This document shows, in pieces, positions 37,319 through 47,975 of a stretch of DNA of 64,000 bases. Source of the DNA: Crotalaria pallida (taxonomy: Eukaryota > Streptophyta > Magnoliopsida > Fabales > Fabaceae); assembly GCA_037953625.1 (NCBI GenBank), contig CM075651.1, positions 158,791,501 through 158,855,500 of the forward strand, written 5' to 3'. The position numbers and the translations under genes were made by a program. Below the pieces are notes generated by a model. That model ran no database searches. It worked only from the letters and a program-made list of their open reading frames with translations, and was not told the origin of the DNA. The stretch's first letter is position 1, and each line of letters starts with the position of its first letter.

Positions 37319-38283
37319 ATCAAGGGGCACTATTGGGGTGGCAAAAACATCACTCCCAGATGTATTTAGCTTGTACAGAGAACTAGGTGGACAAAAAAGA
37401 GTTTGTTTCAAATTAAAATAAAAATAACAAATGAAAAACCTTAAATATTGTAAAAAAAAAAAAATACGATGATTCATTAATTTTTAAAGTTTTATTGTTT
37501 TTTTAAGGGAGAGTTTTATTGTTTCTTTCTATATTGGCAATGTTTATGAAAAATTAATGCAAAATGTATTAATTGTAATGATATGAAAATTTGTGTAATA
37601 TCAATTTCTAATTATGTGTGAATCATGCATTATATTAGACATATATTATCTTATTTTTATTGATTTGTTTCACTTTTACCAAGATATATAATGGAACAAA
37701 GAAAGTAGTTAATATTGTTAGTGACATACAAAATGTAAATATTTTATATACTTCTTCAAAACTACTTTTATAATTATTAGGAACTTTAAAAAATGTTGAG
37801 TAGACAGGAGAATTTGTAAACAAAAGTAATTAAATGTCATGGATAATTGAAATGTAATTGGTTTTCAAAAAAGTCTTATTTTAAAGGATTGAGGGATTAA
37901 ATATTTTTTAGCTAATCAAACCAAACGACACTTTTTGAGAGAACAAATATTTTCCTAAAAGTTTAACTAAAATATATGTGATTTAATCACCGTCTAATTC
38001 CCATAATTTTTTTTTTTTTTGAAATGGTCTAATTCCCATAATTAAAGACAGATGAATGAATTGAAGGTTAATAAAAGTTTAACGTAAATAATGATAAAGA
38101 GATTTGATTGGACAAATAAAAAATCGAAAAAGAATGATTGAGTATTGAGTTTAAAAACAAAGAGATTTGGAGCAAAACGACTCGATCCACCTAAGACTCA
38201 TCAAAGCAGAAGAAATAATTTTTAATAATTTCAATTGAGGAGGGTGCAAAATAAATAAATTTAATCGTTAATTTCTTAATTTA
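37319..38283. other. AT-rich intergenic DNA
   Basis: No gene recognised. The short direct duplicate TCTAATTCCCATAATT occurs at about 37995 and 38028, around a T-tract. Confidence 0.45.
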
Positions 38284-38612
38284 TACTCCCTACGTCTAAT
38301 TATCATCAAAATATCAACGAAAATAAGAGAATATCTTTTTAATATAGTGTATGATTCAAGCATTAATTATAAATAGACATTACACAAATGTTCACATATC
38401 ATTAACATTAATACATATTACACTAATTTTTCATAAACCTTCAAAGAATTGAAGAGAACAATAAGATTTTAAAAATTAATGGATAGTCACATCTTCTTTT
38501 TTTGGTAAAATATAATATATAATTTTTAAGATTTTAAATTTATTAATTTTACCTTAATTTGAAACAAAAAATTTTACATTTTTTTTACTAATATAATGGA
38601 ACGGAAGGAGTA
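38284..38612. mobile_element. Stowaway-type MITE
   Basis: The left end is TACTCCCTACGTCTAATTAT and the right end ATATAATGGAACGGAAGGAG is a degraded inverse. Its interior is homologous to the repeated blocks at 62.1-63.3 kb. Confidence 0.6.
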
Positions 38613-39199
38613 AATATTTTTATCAACCTTCACACTTTTAGCACCCGCGTGGTGCATCAAACTTATTTTGATCCAATCAAAATTAATGAGAATAATAGAA
38701 TCAAACCAAATTAAAAAGATTTATCTTAGATGCAAATCTTTTGATCCCATTTTGTGGTGTTAACTAGTGAATGTGATTTTCTATTCGAGATTGCTTAATT
38801 ATTATTTCTCCGGTTAAAAGTATTTTTCATATGTTTTCCTAATTGTACCTTTATTTTCAATATTTTTTTCACCTTCAATCTTAATTTTTCTTCCATAGTG
38901 GTTATATAGGTGTATTATACTAAAAATATTTCAAATTTTTACATCACATATATGAACATTACTTATGAGCCATTTTTTTCATCAATAATAATTACATAAG
39001 AATAGGTATTATAGTTTGGCATTTTGTATCACTTCATATTTTCATGTGTATTAAAGGATAAAGAATGATCCAAAATAAATGGGAACAAAACTTTTTTTTC
39101 CTTAAAAAGACAATTATTATACTCTTTTTACTTCATATGTATTGTTTTAGCTTTTATATTTGTTTTAAAAATATTGTTGTTTTAGAATTAAAAGGTGTG

Positions 39200-39233
<34 letters not shown>

Positions 39234-39541
39234 TCCTTAATTAATCACGCTATTAACTATATTTTTTCTTTTTTTAATGTCATAATCATAGATAAAAATA
39301 TTTTAGTCAAAATAAAATAAAATTTTATTTTAATAAGTAATTTTTTAATCTTTGTAAATCTACCTTAAACAACAATATATATAAATTGAAGAAAGGAAGA
39401 GTATAAAACACATATTATAAAACTGCGATTTTATTGGCCATATATATAACTTGGTCCGATGGACTCAAGAAGTAACATGATACAAAAAGTCAAAAATACT
39501 ACTCCATCATCACTTTATTTTTTTCCTTTTCATTGAACTAC

Positions 39542-40358
39542 TTAATGGTATTTAAGACAAAAACATGAATTACCACCAGTAAAACCAGTAAATTTACATC
39601 CACATGGACCTAAAAATCCAGCATCATGGCAAGGTCCATTGCAATCAATGACGGTTACGCATCTTGCAGAAATTTTGTCGCAATCGAACTGTGTTTCACC
39701 GAAAACTGCAAAAAAAAAAAAAAAAAAAAGTCTCAAATAGGTTTTGTCCTTATAAATAACTAAAATTTGTAATTAAACATTGTCAAGTTAATACCCCTAT
39801 TTTAATCTTATTAAAATTATAAATTTTGAAATTTATCCCAAAATAAAATTTTGCCATTACCTCACCCTTACACTTGCATAACCACTTTTATTTATTTTTT
39901 TTTTGTAATTTTTTTGTATTTAATTAAATTTAGTAAAAATAAAATAAAATAATGATTATACATGCAGTTGACATGTATAAACAATTGGAAGGGCTAAGAA
40001 TGATTTGGCAATATTGATATGAATTATCATCACTTTCGTCACATAACGATTAATTAAAATTTATGACAAAGATGAATTTCAAAATTTTGTAATAATTGTA
40101 TAAGGATTGATCACAAAAATTCTATCCTATCCTATCTAAAAGGACTAAAATTAAAACCATTCAAGGGTTAAATTTATCAAAAAAAAAAAAAAAACCATTC
40201 AATAACTAAAGTGAAGGGCGTAAATTAAAAAAAAAAAAAGGCCAATTCCAATAAAAGTATATAATTATAAATAAAGTATGTGTCGAACCTGTGGTTGAGG
40301 TGAAAACAACAAAGATCAAAATGCAAAATATGCAAATTTGAGATATGATAGATGCCAT
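39542..40358 (-). CDS. Secreted eight-cysteine peptide 1 (defensin-like/NCR-like)
   Basis: Two exons on the minus strand: 40289-40358 (23 codons plus one base) and 39542-39705, separated by a 583-bp intron. Exon 1 is a signal peptide (MASIISQICIFCILIFVVFT). Exon 2 begins VFGETQ and has eight cysteines spaced C-x6-C-x5-C-x3-C-x8-C-x-C-x10-C-x-C. Total length is 76 residues. The C-x3-C and C-x-C pairs are reminiscent of the cysteine-stabilised fold of plant defensins and of legume nodule-specific cysteine-rich peptides. The two C-x-C pairs depart from the classical spacing I know, so the family name is tentative. A TATAAATAA box lies 73 bp upstream. It is most similar in promoter to copy 3. Its stop is earlier than in copies 3 and 4, so it lacks their KEKIN tail. 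Confidence 0.85.
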
Positions 40359-40430
40359 GTTTTTGTGAGAGTAGTATTACTGCTAGTTGTGTTTCAGAAC
40401 GTGGGAGTAACAAAGGAGTAAGAAGCTAGC

Positions 40431-40439
40431 TTATTTATA
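40431..40439 (-). promoter_or_regulatory. TATA box of peptide gene 1
   Basis: TATAAATAA on the minus strand, next to the block GCTAGCTTCTTAC that is shared by the paralogs. Confidence 0.7.
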
Positions 40440-40499
40440 GGTCCTTTTAGGCAAGGCTTGCCATTTTAAGTAAAAGCAATATTTTGTTATGAAATTAAT

Positions 40500-41388
40500 A
40501 ACGACTTAATTATTTATTAATTTTACAAGATATTTTCTAATACTATTTTATAACGTATATATTTCTAATAAAGACAATCCCTTGATTTTTTTTTTGGTAT
40601 ACACAATCCCTTGATTTTATTTTTCTTGTTTACTCGTCAATTCAACTCAATAATGAATAACGAAATAAAGTAATAATGTACAAGTAGTTTTATATTTAAA
40701 CTTAAAGTCCAAATATTTCAAAAGCGAAAAGGTATTCGTGTTATAAATTGATCCTTTCTAAATATGATACTGATATACGTAAGATAATTCTAAATATGTA
40801 TCTCAAAAGTACCCAATTATTTTTTAATTTAATTTTAATTATTTTTTTAAATACTTTTAGGATACTTTCCGATACTCCTTGACACTTTTTCAATATTTCC
40901 TAAATATTTGTTTGACTTTAATTTGAATTTTTTTAATAATTATTATTTTTCAAAAGTATTTTTTAATTATTATTTTTAATAAAATAAATGTGATTTTCTA
41001 ACATGTACCCTCTTATTATTAAGAAAAATCATATTAGCAATGTGTACCCAATTATTTAATAAAAATAACTACGAAGACTGTTTTAGTAAAATGAAAATTA
41101 TTAAAAAAATTTTAAAAAAAATTATCTCTCCTCTCTCTCCAATCGCATTCGTCTCTTTCATTCCTCATAATCAAACATGAATATGAATAGATAAACTTTT
41201 TTATGAATGAAAAATTGAAAATAGACAACCCTTTTCTAAATAGATAACCCTTTTTATGACCCTCATCTCCATTATTATTGCGAAAGGATCACATTGAAAT
41301 TCTTTTAAAAAATAAATGATCAAAATAAGTAAAAAAAAATTAAAAGCAAAAATGAATCTTAAAAATAAAATAAAGAATAAAAATATAA
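40500..41388. other. AT-rich DNA upstream of peptide gene 1
   Basis: No gene. The first 150 bases upstream of the TATA box are homologous to the region upstream of peptide gene 3 (shared GCAATATTTTGTTAT-like and ATTTATTAATTTTAC-like phrases). Confidence 0.5.
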
Positions 41389-41673
41389 GAGTGAAGGGAC
41401 ACTTTGGTCCCTCAAGTTTTTCGACAGGGACACTTTAGTCCCTAAAAAAATTTAATTCATTTTTAGTTCCCAAAGTTTTTCAAAAGTATCAATTTAGTCC
41501 CTGTCCTATTTCCGTTAGCCACTTCGTTGATGGACTAAATTGGTACTTTTGAAAAATATGAGGGACTAAATTGGTACATTTGGAAAACATGGGGACTAAA
41601 AATGAATTAAATTTCTTGAGGGACTAAAGTGTCCCTGTCGAAAAACTTGAGGGACCAAAGTGTCCCTTCACTC
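41389..41673. mobile_element. GAGTGAA-ended foldback MITE, 285 bp
   Basis: The ends GAGTGAAGGGACACTTTGGT and ACCAAAGTGTCCCTTCACTC are exact inverses. The 9-mer AAAATATAA flanks both (41380-41388, 41674-41682). It is nearly the same sequence as the partial copy at 63947. Confidence 0.88.
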
Positions 41674-42057
41674 AAAATATAATTAAGCCTTATTTTTTCT
41701 TATACACAAGTTTAGAAAAATCGAGCTTAACTTATTCCCATCAAATTTCTAATATACACCACTAAGATAATTGAACGAAAACCAAATCAAGCACACTTTT
41801 TCCTTCTTTAGCGATCGCACCTGTCCTACCCAAACTGCTAAGCTTGATCACATTCAGAAGTGCTAATTAGCAATTTTTTCTTTTGGAGATTGCTTAATCA
41901 ATACTACCTCCGCTAATTTAATCAGCAGTTTTTTTCTATTGGAGATTGCTTAATTATTACTACCTCCGTTAATTTCATTTTATCAGTTGTGTAAGATACC
42001 ATACACGGATTATGAATCTCATTAAATATTTCAAATTTCAATAAAAATAAAAGGTGA

Positions 42058-42121
42058 CACTTAGGATTTCCCCCTCCCCAAGGTCATGGGTTCTAGTCCC
42101 AGACCGCCCATGTAAACCAAA
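42058..42121 (+). mobile_element. 5'-truncated tRNA-derived SINE
   Basis: The 3' portion of the SINE seen at 19193, with box B-like GGGTTCTAGTCCCAGAC and an A-tail. The direct repeat AAAAATAAAAGGTGA flanks it (42043-42057, 42122-42136). Confidence 0.85.
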
Positions 42122-42170
42122 AAAAATAAAAGGTGATTTTATCTTTTTATTCTTAAACTTCATTAATAAT

Positions 42171-42247
42171 TACTCCCTCCGATCCATATTATAAGCATCA
42201 TTTCTCTCTCACAAAAAGGGTACTTATAATATGGACCGGAGGGAGTA
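42171..42247. mobile_element. 77-bp Stowaway-type MITE
   Basis: TACTCCCTCCGATCCATATT and its inverse AATATGGACCGGAGGGAGTA surround a 30-odd base centre. A close relative is at 61632-61708. Confidence 0.85.
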
Positions 42248-42379
42248 GTACATATTTTTAATATCTGAGAAGGGAAAAGAAATGGTAGAATGGATAAAAT
42301 TAACTAGTGTATTATTGACTTTCTAAAAAACAAATAGTAATTTAGAATAAGTTAAAAGTTTCAAAGCGACAATTAAATT

Positions 42380-42928
42380 CATCCTTCCTCTCATCATCCT
42401 CTTGTTTTCATCTGCTATTTCTTGGTAGGGGATGGGATCTATCCCTCCCATTCCTTTGGAAAAGGAGGTGGGTTTATTTTCCCTTCAATTTTTCTTGGTT
42501 TTGTCTTGCCTTTGTACAAGTTGTTTTTGTTTTGTGTGTTTCAAGTGGAGGGATGCCTCTGGATAGTTTCAACTTTCCAGATCTGATGGTTATCCTCTTT
42601 GCTCCAACAATTGGAAGGCTACTCGTCGAGACAGATCTCTCTTTGCTGATTTTTGATTTGGCTACCGTCCAACGACTCTCTCGTTTTAGATCTGAGATTC
42701 CTTGTCGCCGAACTGAGCTTAGTCCCAGCATCAATGAGATTGTTATCTTGGTATTAAAGGCTATTGAATCTCTTGTTATAGTCGAGTTTTGACAGTTGCT
42801 GATGATCCATCACATGGAAGAGTCTGTTGTTGCAGTGTATTTTGCTTTCCCTTTAATTATTATTATTAGTGTGAAATTTCTTGTATTGTTTTTTATCTAT
42901 GAATAAAATACACATTTCCCTTTAAAAA
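42380..42928 (+). mobile_element. Retroposed sequence: truncated LINE tail or processed transcript
   Basis: A perfect 17-bp direct repeat, AAAGCGACAATTAAATT, flanks it (42363-42379 and 42929-42945). The insert ends with an AATAAA signal (near 42902) about 20 bases before a short A-tail. It is less AT-rich than its surroundings. An 86-codon plus-strand frame (42532-42792) matches nothing I know, and a reverse transcriptase motif is not visible. The source transcript is unidentified. Confidence 0.8.
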
Positions 42929-42959
42929 AAAGCGACAATTAAATTGAAATAAAGGGAGT

Positions 42960-43697
42960 GCCTATATTTTTTTTTCGATTTTCATTATAAGTCATATTCT
43001 AAAAAAGTTTTGGTTATTCTTTTTATTCTTTTTATAAATCATTTTATATTTTAATTTCTCTGCATTACTTGTTATTTTTTTATTTGCCTTATTAAAAAGG
43101 AATTACTTTGACTTTTATGTTTTTTTTCTTTTGTTAGGCTATTATTCATTTGTTATTCATGAACTTTTCGAGAAGAATTAAGGTGATAAAATTGTAATGT
43201 TATACTTATACTCTTTCTTATAGATCCTATTTTTTAAAGTTTTCTTTCATGATATTTATAATATCAAATTCCAATTTTAAATGATATTTAATTATTTCTT
43301 TTCATAAACACTCTTATTTAAATACTTTTTACTATCTTAATAATATAATAATTATAAAGATTACTTTGAAAAAATATATTAAGTATTTATATTTTCAGTA
43401 CACTAAAAAAATAATCATGAACATAAATTTAATTTAAAGAATAGTATTATTATATATTAAAAATTGGAAGGAGTAATATTTTTTTGAAAAAATAAAAAAA
43501 ATTAATAACTGCATAATTTAGTTAAAGGATTCAAAAAAAGATCATTCATGACAAAGATCGATAAGGTATAATTTGTATTAGACATTTAGACCGGCTTTTT
43601 TTTATTTATTGGTCATAATTTGTTCCAATGGGCTCAAGAATTGAAGTAACATGTTACAATAATAACAGTTATTCATCACTAATTTATCTTCTCCTCA
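42960..43697. other. AT-rich intergenic DNA downstream of peptide gene 2
   Basis: No gene seen. 43600-43690 contains the conserved block found just past the stop of every peptide copy. Confidence 0.5.
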
Positions 43698-44024
43698 TCA
43701 TTGCACTTGGTATGGAGGGCGACTACCACAATAACATGTTGTTTGATTAACACATCTACACACACCATACTTTAATCCCGAATAGTGGCAAGGTTCAATG
43801 CAATCATATCTGTTGTAACATCCTCCGGGAGTTGGAACTGGTTTACAAGGGTCGTCACCGAACACTATGCATCAAATAAGCAAATTCCAATATATATATA
43901 ATGTATATATATATATATATATATATATATGATAAATAAACAAAGTGTTGGTACCTGTGGTTGGGGTGAAAACAACAAGGATCAAGATGCAAAACATGCA
44001 AAGTTGAGATATGACTGTTGCCAT
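43698..44024 (-). CDS. Secreted eight-cysteine peptide 2
   Basis: Exon 1 is 43955-44024 (signal peptide MATVISQLCMFCILILVVFT) and exon 2 is 43698-43864, with a 90-bp intron containing (TA)n. The mature part begins VFGDDPCKP and has cysteines spaced C-x8-C-x5-C-x3-C-x9-C-x-C-x5-C-x-C, the same framework as copies 1, 3 and 4 with a slightly longer first loop. Length is 77 residues. It ends with a proline-rich tail (GSRPPYQVQ) and stops before the KEKIN-like tail codons. Its promoter has lost the TATA segment present in the other three copies (junction about 44095-44103), so expression may be reduced or shifted. The reading frame is intact. Confidence 0.83.
43893..43931. repeat. (TA)n microsatellite in the intron of peptide gene 2
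   Basis: Interrupted run of about 18 TA units. Confidence 0.9.
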
Positions 44025-44183
44025 ATTATTTTGTGGTGAGTACTCTTGCTGGTTGTTTTGTTTTAGAACTTGAGTGAATAAGGGAAGGATAAGAAGCTAT
44101 AGGACCTGTCCTCACAGATATTAGCTCCAAAATAGCAATACTAAAAATAGTGACTAATTAAATTAGATATTAAATAAAATTAA

Positions 44184-44673
44184 GGCTTAATTATATTTTT
44201 GGTCATTTATCTTATTTTGAATATTTATTTTGGTTTTTTTTATATATTTTTTTAAAAAATATTTTGGTGTTTTATTTTATCATGAATATTCATTTTGATC
44301 TTTTTTATCAACATTGTCAATTTGTGGGATTTTATTGTCAATTTCTGAATTATTTTAACATAGTTTTGGTTTTTTTACCAAATACATCAACATAATCTTG
44401 TTTTTGTTTTTAACAATATAAAATTTATCAAAAGACTTACAAATTTTATACCCAAAATAAATATTTTCAATAAAAATAAAGGATCAAGTTTAAACTTTAA
44501 TAAAATAAAGGATCAAATTGAAACTTAAAACAAAAAATCAAATTGAGTAATTTATTAATTAAAGGGTCAGATTGACTTTTTTTTTAAAGATAAAGGGCTA
44601 AAATAAAAATTAAAAAAAAAACCAAAGTGCATATTCAACATAAGATTAAAAAAACCAAAAATAAAATTAAGCC
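44184..44673. mobile_element. Foldback Mutator-like element, 490 bp
   Basis: GGCTTAATTATATTTTTGGT is inverted at the right as ACCAAAAATAAAATTAAGCC. The flanks TAAAATTAA and TGAAATTAA agree at 8 of 9 bases. It lies about 160 bp upstream of the peptide 2 start codon. Confidence 0.72.
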
Positions 44674-45170
44674 TGAAATTAATCATAATTTTAAAAAAAA
44701 ATCAAAGTGTAGATAGTAAAAAAAATGATTTTGAGCCCTGGGCGGGTACTTGCTGCACACCTTCGGGGTCGGAATTGCCCACATATAAGGTTTAACATTT
44801 TCCCAGCTCTAGTACTTAGCTTTTGTAAAGACCCAAGTTAAGCAAACTCAATTTTAGAATTTGTTTTTAGGTTTTAAGATACGTGGTTAAAGAAAGCAAT
44901 TTTTATTGAAAATTTGAATATTATTTAAAATTTAGAGGTAGTGGAATTAAAATTTGAAATATTTTTATTATTTTGTGTCCTTTTATTCTCGGGTTAAGCA
45001 AATTTTTTTAGCGTTTTTTTAATCTCAATCTTAAAAGTTGAGAATAAGATGTTAAGGATCATCATAAATTTTTCATTAAGAACTCGAATATTTAAGACTC
45101 AAAAAATAGCGGAGTTATATTTCCCAAACATTTTTACCATTTTTTTGACATATTATGACTTCTTTAAGAT

Positions 45171-47365
45171 TGTTGGAAACCAACAAGCGGCTTAACAATT
45201 TGCTAGAGGGGAGGTGAATAGTAAATGGAAGCTACAATACCCAACTTTCGAATATAATTAAAATTGGTTAAAGCGGAAACTGATTTTTAACAAAAATAAC
45301 GGGAGGTAATCAATTACCCTGAAGTGGTAGTAATCGACTAGTACTACTCGATTAGCCTGCAAATGTAATCGTTTACCCTATTAAAAATATAGTAGAGAGA
45401 ATCAGTTCAAAGCAGCAGATGCAACGGTATCAATGCAAAACTAAATAGCAAATAATCAAAGTAGTAAAGGAAAGAGACACAGGCAATTTTATACTAGTTC
45501 ACTCTCACCCCTTGAGAACTACGTACAGTCCAACCTTCCTAATTGGGAGATTTGCTATTAATCAAATTGTTAGAAATACAAAGGATTACTTGAATGAACC
45601 TCACTCAACCTAACTCTTCCAAGAAAGTACCAAACTCTTGGATTTTACCCCAATTTGATTCCGGTAGGGAGAACCTCTTCCAAAGCCTCCTTGAAACCTT
45701 CAAGTAGCTCTACCGGGAAAAGAACCTCTTTGTCTTATGCTTAGGAACCTTCTAAAACTCCAATTCACCTAAGAACCTCTTAGGCTAGCTTGGAAACCTT
45801 CCAAGACTTCTTTACAGTAAATAATGAATGGATAAAACTCAACAACTCACTCAATCTTACAAGAATAACAAATATGAACAATTGAGAGAGTATGAATATT
45901 GACTTGATAGAGTATAAATTTGTATATACTTGTGTATAGCTCGTGTGTCTCTGTGAAACAAGGATGCGGAGCTTCAATTTATAGGCAAGGAAGAATAGAG
46001 GAACCAAGGAGGAGCCTCTCTTCCACTTCCCTAAAATGCTCCACGAAATCCTCAATGTTATCTTCCCTGTTTTCTACAAAGTGCGTTCCTGTTTTTCAGA
46101 TCAGATCTGATGTCGAGCTAATCGATTACCCTGAAGTGGTAATCGATTAGTACTAATCGATTAGCTAAAAATCTAATCGATCAGTTACTGATGTTTTTCA
46201 AAAAATAATTTTCTTTTAAGTTGTTTTCTTTTATACTCTCAAGTGCTTATCACTTATTAACCTCAATCAATAATGCATATTAATTATTCTAAATTAGATA
46301 GAGGTTAATATCCTAATTCTACCATCCACACTCATAAAGATATTAAGATTACAGTTACAAAGAGAGTGAATAAATGAATATTTAGAAGAATACCCAGCTC
46401 TAAGATCAAGCATTCATAAGCAATTGATACCTTGTCATCTATTCCTAGAGTAACAACATATCAAGTAACTTTACCCATTTCAGAATCAAAACAATACTTT
46501 CCAGTCAGAGTTGAGAATCAAAATTATGCAACTATTGATCAAATAATCACATACATTAAGCATAGAGTAAAGCTACCAACAACTACATAGATGAATAGAG
46601 AATACAATTAAATCACCAAATCCATGAGTTTGATGGTGGATTCAATCCCAAATGAGGAGATTAGCCACCCATGCTACACATAATCATGAAAGAGTACATG
46701 AGATCCTTGTGAAATTGATGGGAAGAAGTGATTTCCTCACTGTTTCTCTCTCTAAAGTCGAGTGGGTTGCTGCTTCTCTCTCTATATCTCTTCTCCTCCC
46801 CATATACAGATCAGAAAACCTAATTTATGAAGTGCAGAGACACATTTTCGCTCGAGCGAAAATCACTCGCTCAAGCGAAAATGCCTCAGTAAGTCAGGGG
46901 TTTGGAGATCAGTCTCTCGCTCAAGCGAGAGTGACTCGCTCGAGCGAGTATCTTGGGGCTGACAACTGCTCCTTTTCTTCCAATTTTGCCCACCAACTTT
47001 ATCAGGATTCACAGTGTTGCCCTTCTCTGACCTTTTACTCTTTTGTCCTTCTCCACTTCCTAAATATCATCAAATTTCTTGAAATAAATAAAAATTGGGA
47101 TTAAAACACATCAACTCTCAAAAACTATATTATTTACACATGAGGACAATATATTCACAAATTGGAGAGTTTCATAGAATATTTCACACAATAAAGCACA
47201 ATAAATGCCTCATTTCCCATGCATCAACACTAAAAATTGGCACTTATCAATAAATAGAGTACGAAGCTTCTTGTTTGTTTGATGTTGTTGATCTTCAAGG
47301 CAAATGACTTCACCAAAATAACTTATTGATTTATTTGTCTTCATCAAAACCTTTTTGATTCTACA
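45171..47365. mobile_element. Solo LTR, outer, interrupted by a second solo LTR
   Basis: It begins TGTTGGAAACCAACAAG and ends TTTTTGATTCTACA, with AAGAT duplicated outside both ends (45166-45170, 47366-47370). Minus the nested insert it is about 1.3 kb. It contains two direct copies of TTACCCTGAAGTGGTA (45317 and 46125), each inside ATCGATTA-type inverted motifs. No gag or pol was found next to it, so it is a recombination product or a very short LTR element. Confidence 0.72.
46375..47249. mobile_element. Solo LTR nested in the previous one
   Basis: Ends TGAATATTTAG and GGCACTTATCA, with ATAAA at both flanks (46370-46374, 47250-47254). The inverse of the right end, TGATAAGTGCC, suggests the LTR is on the minus strand. 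It contains the palindromes CTCGCTCGAGCGAG and relatives at 46850-46950. The identification is weaker than for the other LTRs because the inverted terminal match is only TGA. Confidence 0.52.
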
Positions 47366-47975
47366 AAGATTGCACTATATAATTTAAGAAGTATAATTAA
47401 TATGTTTATTTGTGTTAAATTTGATTTTTTTTTCATGTTTTGATCCATTACATTTTATTTGTCACTTTATCCTTTTTAATTTGTTTCAAATTATTAGATG
47501 ATTTAGGAATTTGAGGGTATAATTGATTTTTTTAAACTTTAACATTGCATTTAATATGTTGAAATATGTGAAATGAGTGATACTTAATATACTGTGAAGA
47601 TATTATTGTAAAATTATCCAATAATTCTCTTAAAATTGAAGCATTAAATGACTTTATTAATCTGGGTAAAATTTCTAAAATTGAAACAATAGAGTAAGTA
47701 GTATTGTATTTTAAAATACACCAAATACATCTATTGAAGTACATTTAATATGGCAGTCAAAATAGTTTTAAAAAAATAATGGCAGTCAAAATACAATTGA
47801 TATCTATTAAAATTCATATACTAGTGTTGGCTCTAGCATGATTAATTTCTTACTTCATTCGTTTCAATTTGTTTGTCATTTTTAGAAATTTCACACTAAT
47901 TAAAAAAGATATTTAATATTTTAATTTTTAAGAAAAAAATAAGACAATTTTCCTTCATTATTCTCACACTACATT

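Larger units (their letters stand above)
41958..42959. mobile_element. Stowaway-type MITE expanded by three insertions
   Basis: The left end is TACTACCTCCGTTAATTTCA and the right end is AAATTGAAATAAAGGGAG. Inside lie a SINE (42058), a 77-bp MITE (42171) and a retroposed sequence (42380). Without them the element is about 300 bp and homologous to 25762-26153. Confidence 0.65.

Noticed and set aside
44690..45165. GC-richer patch (GCCCTGGGCGGGTACTTGCTG) as a gene or element end
   Set aside because: No open frame, no inverted partner and no target duplication could be found.
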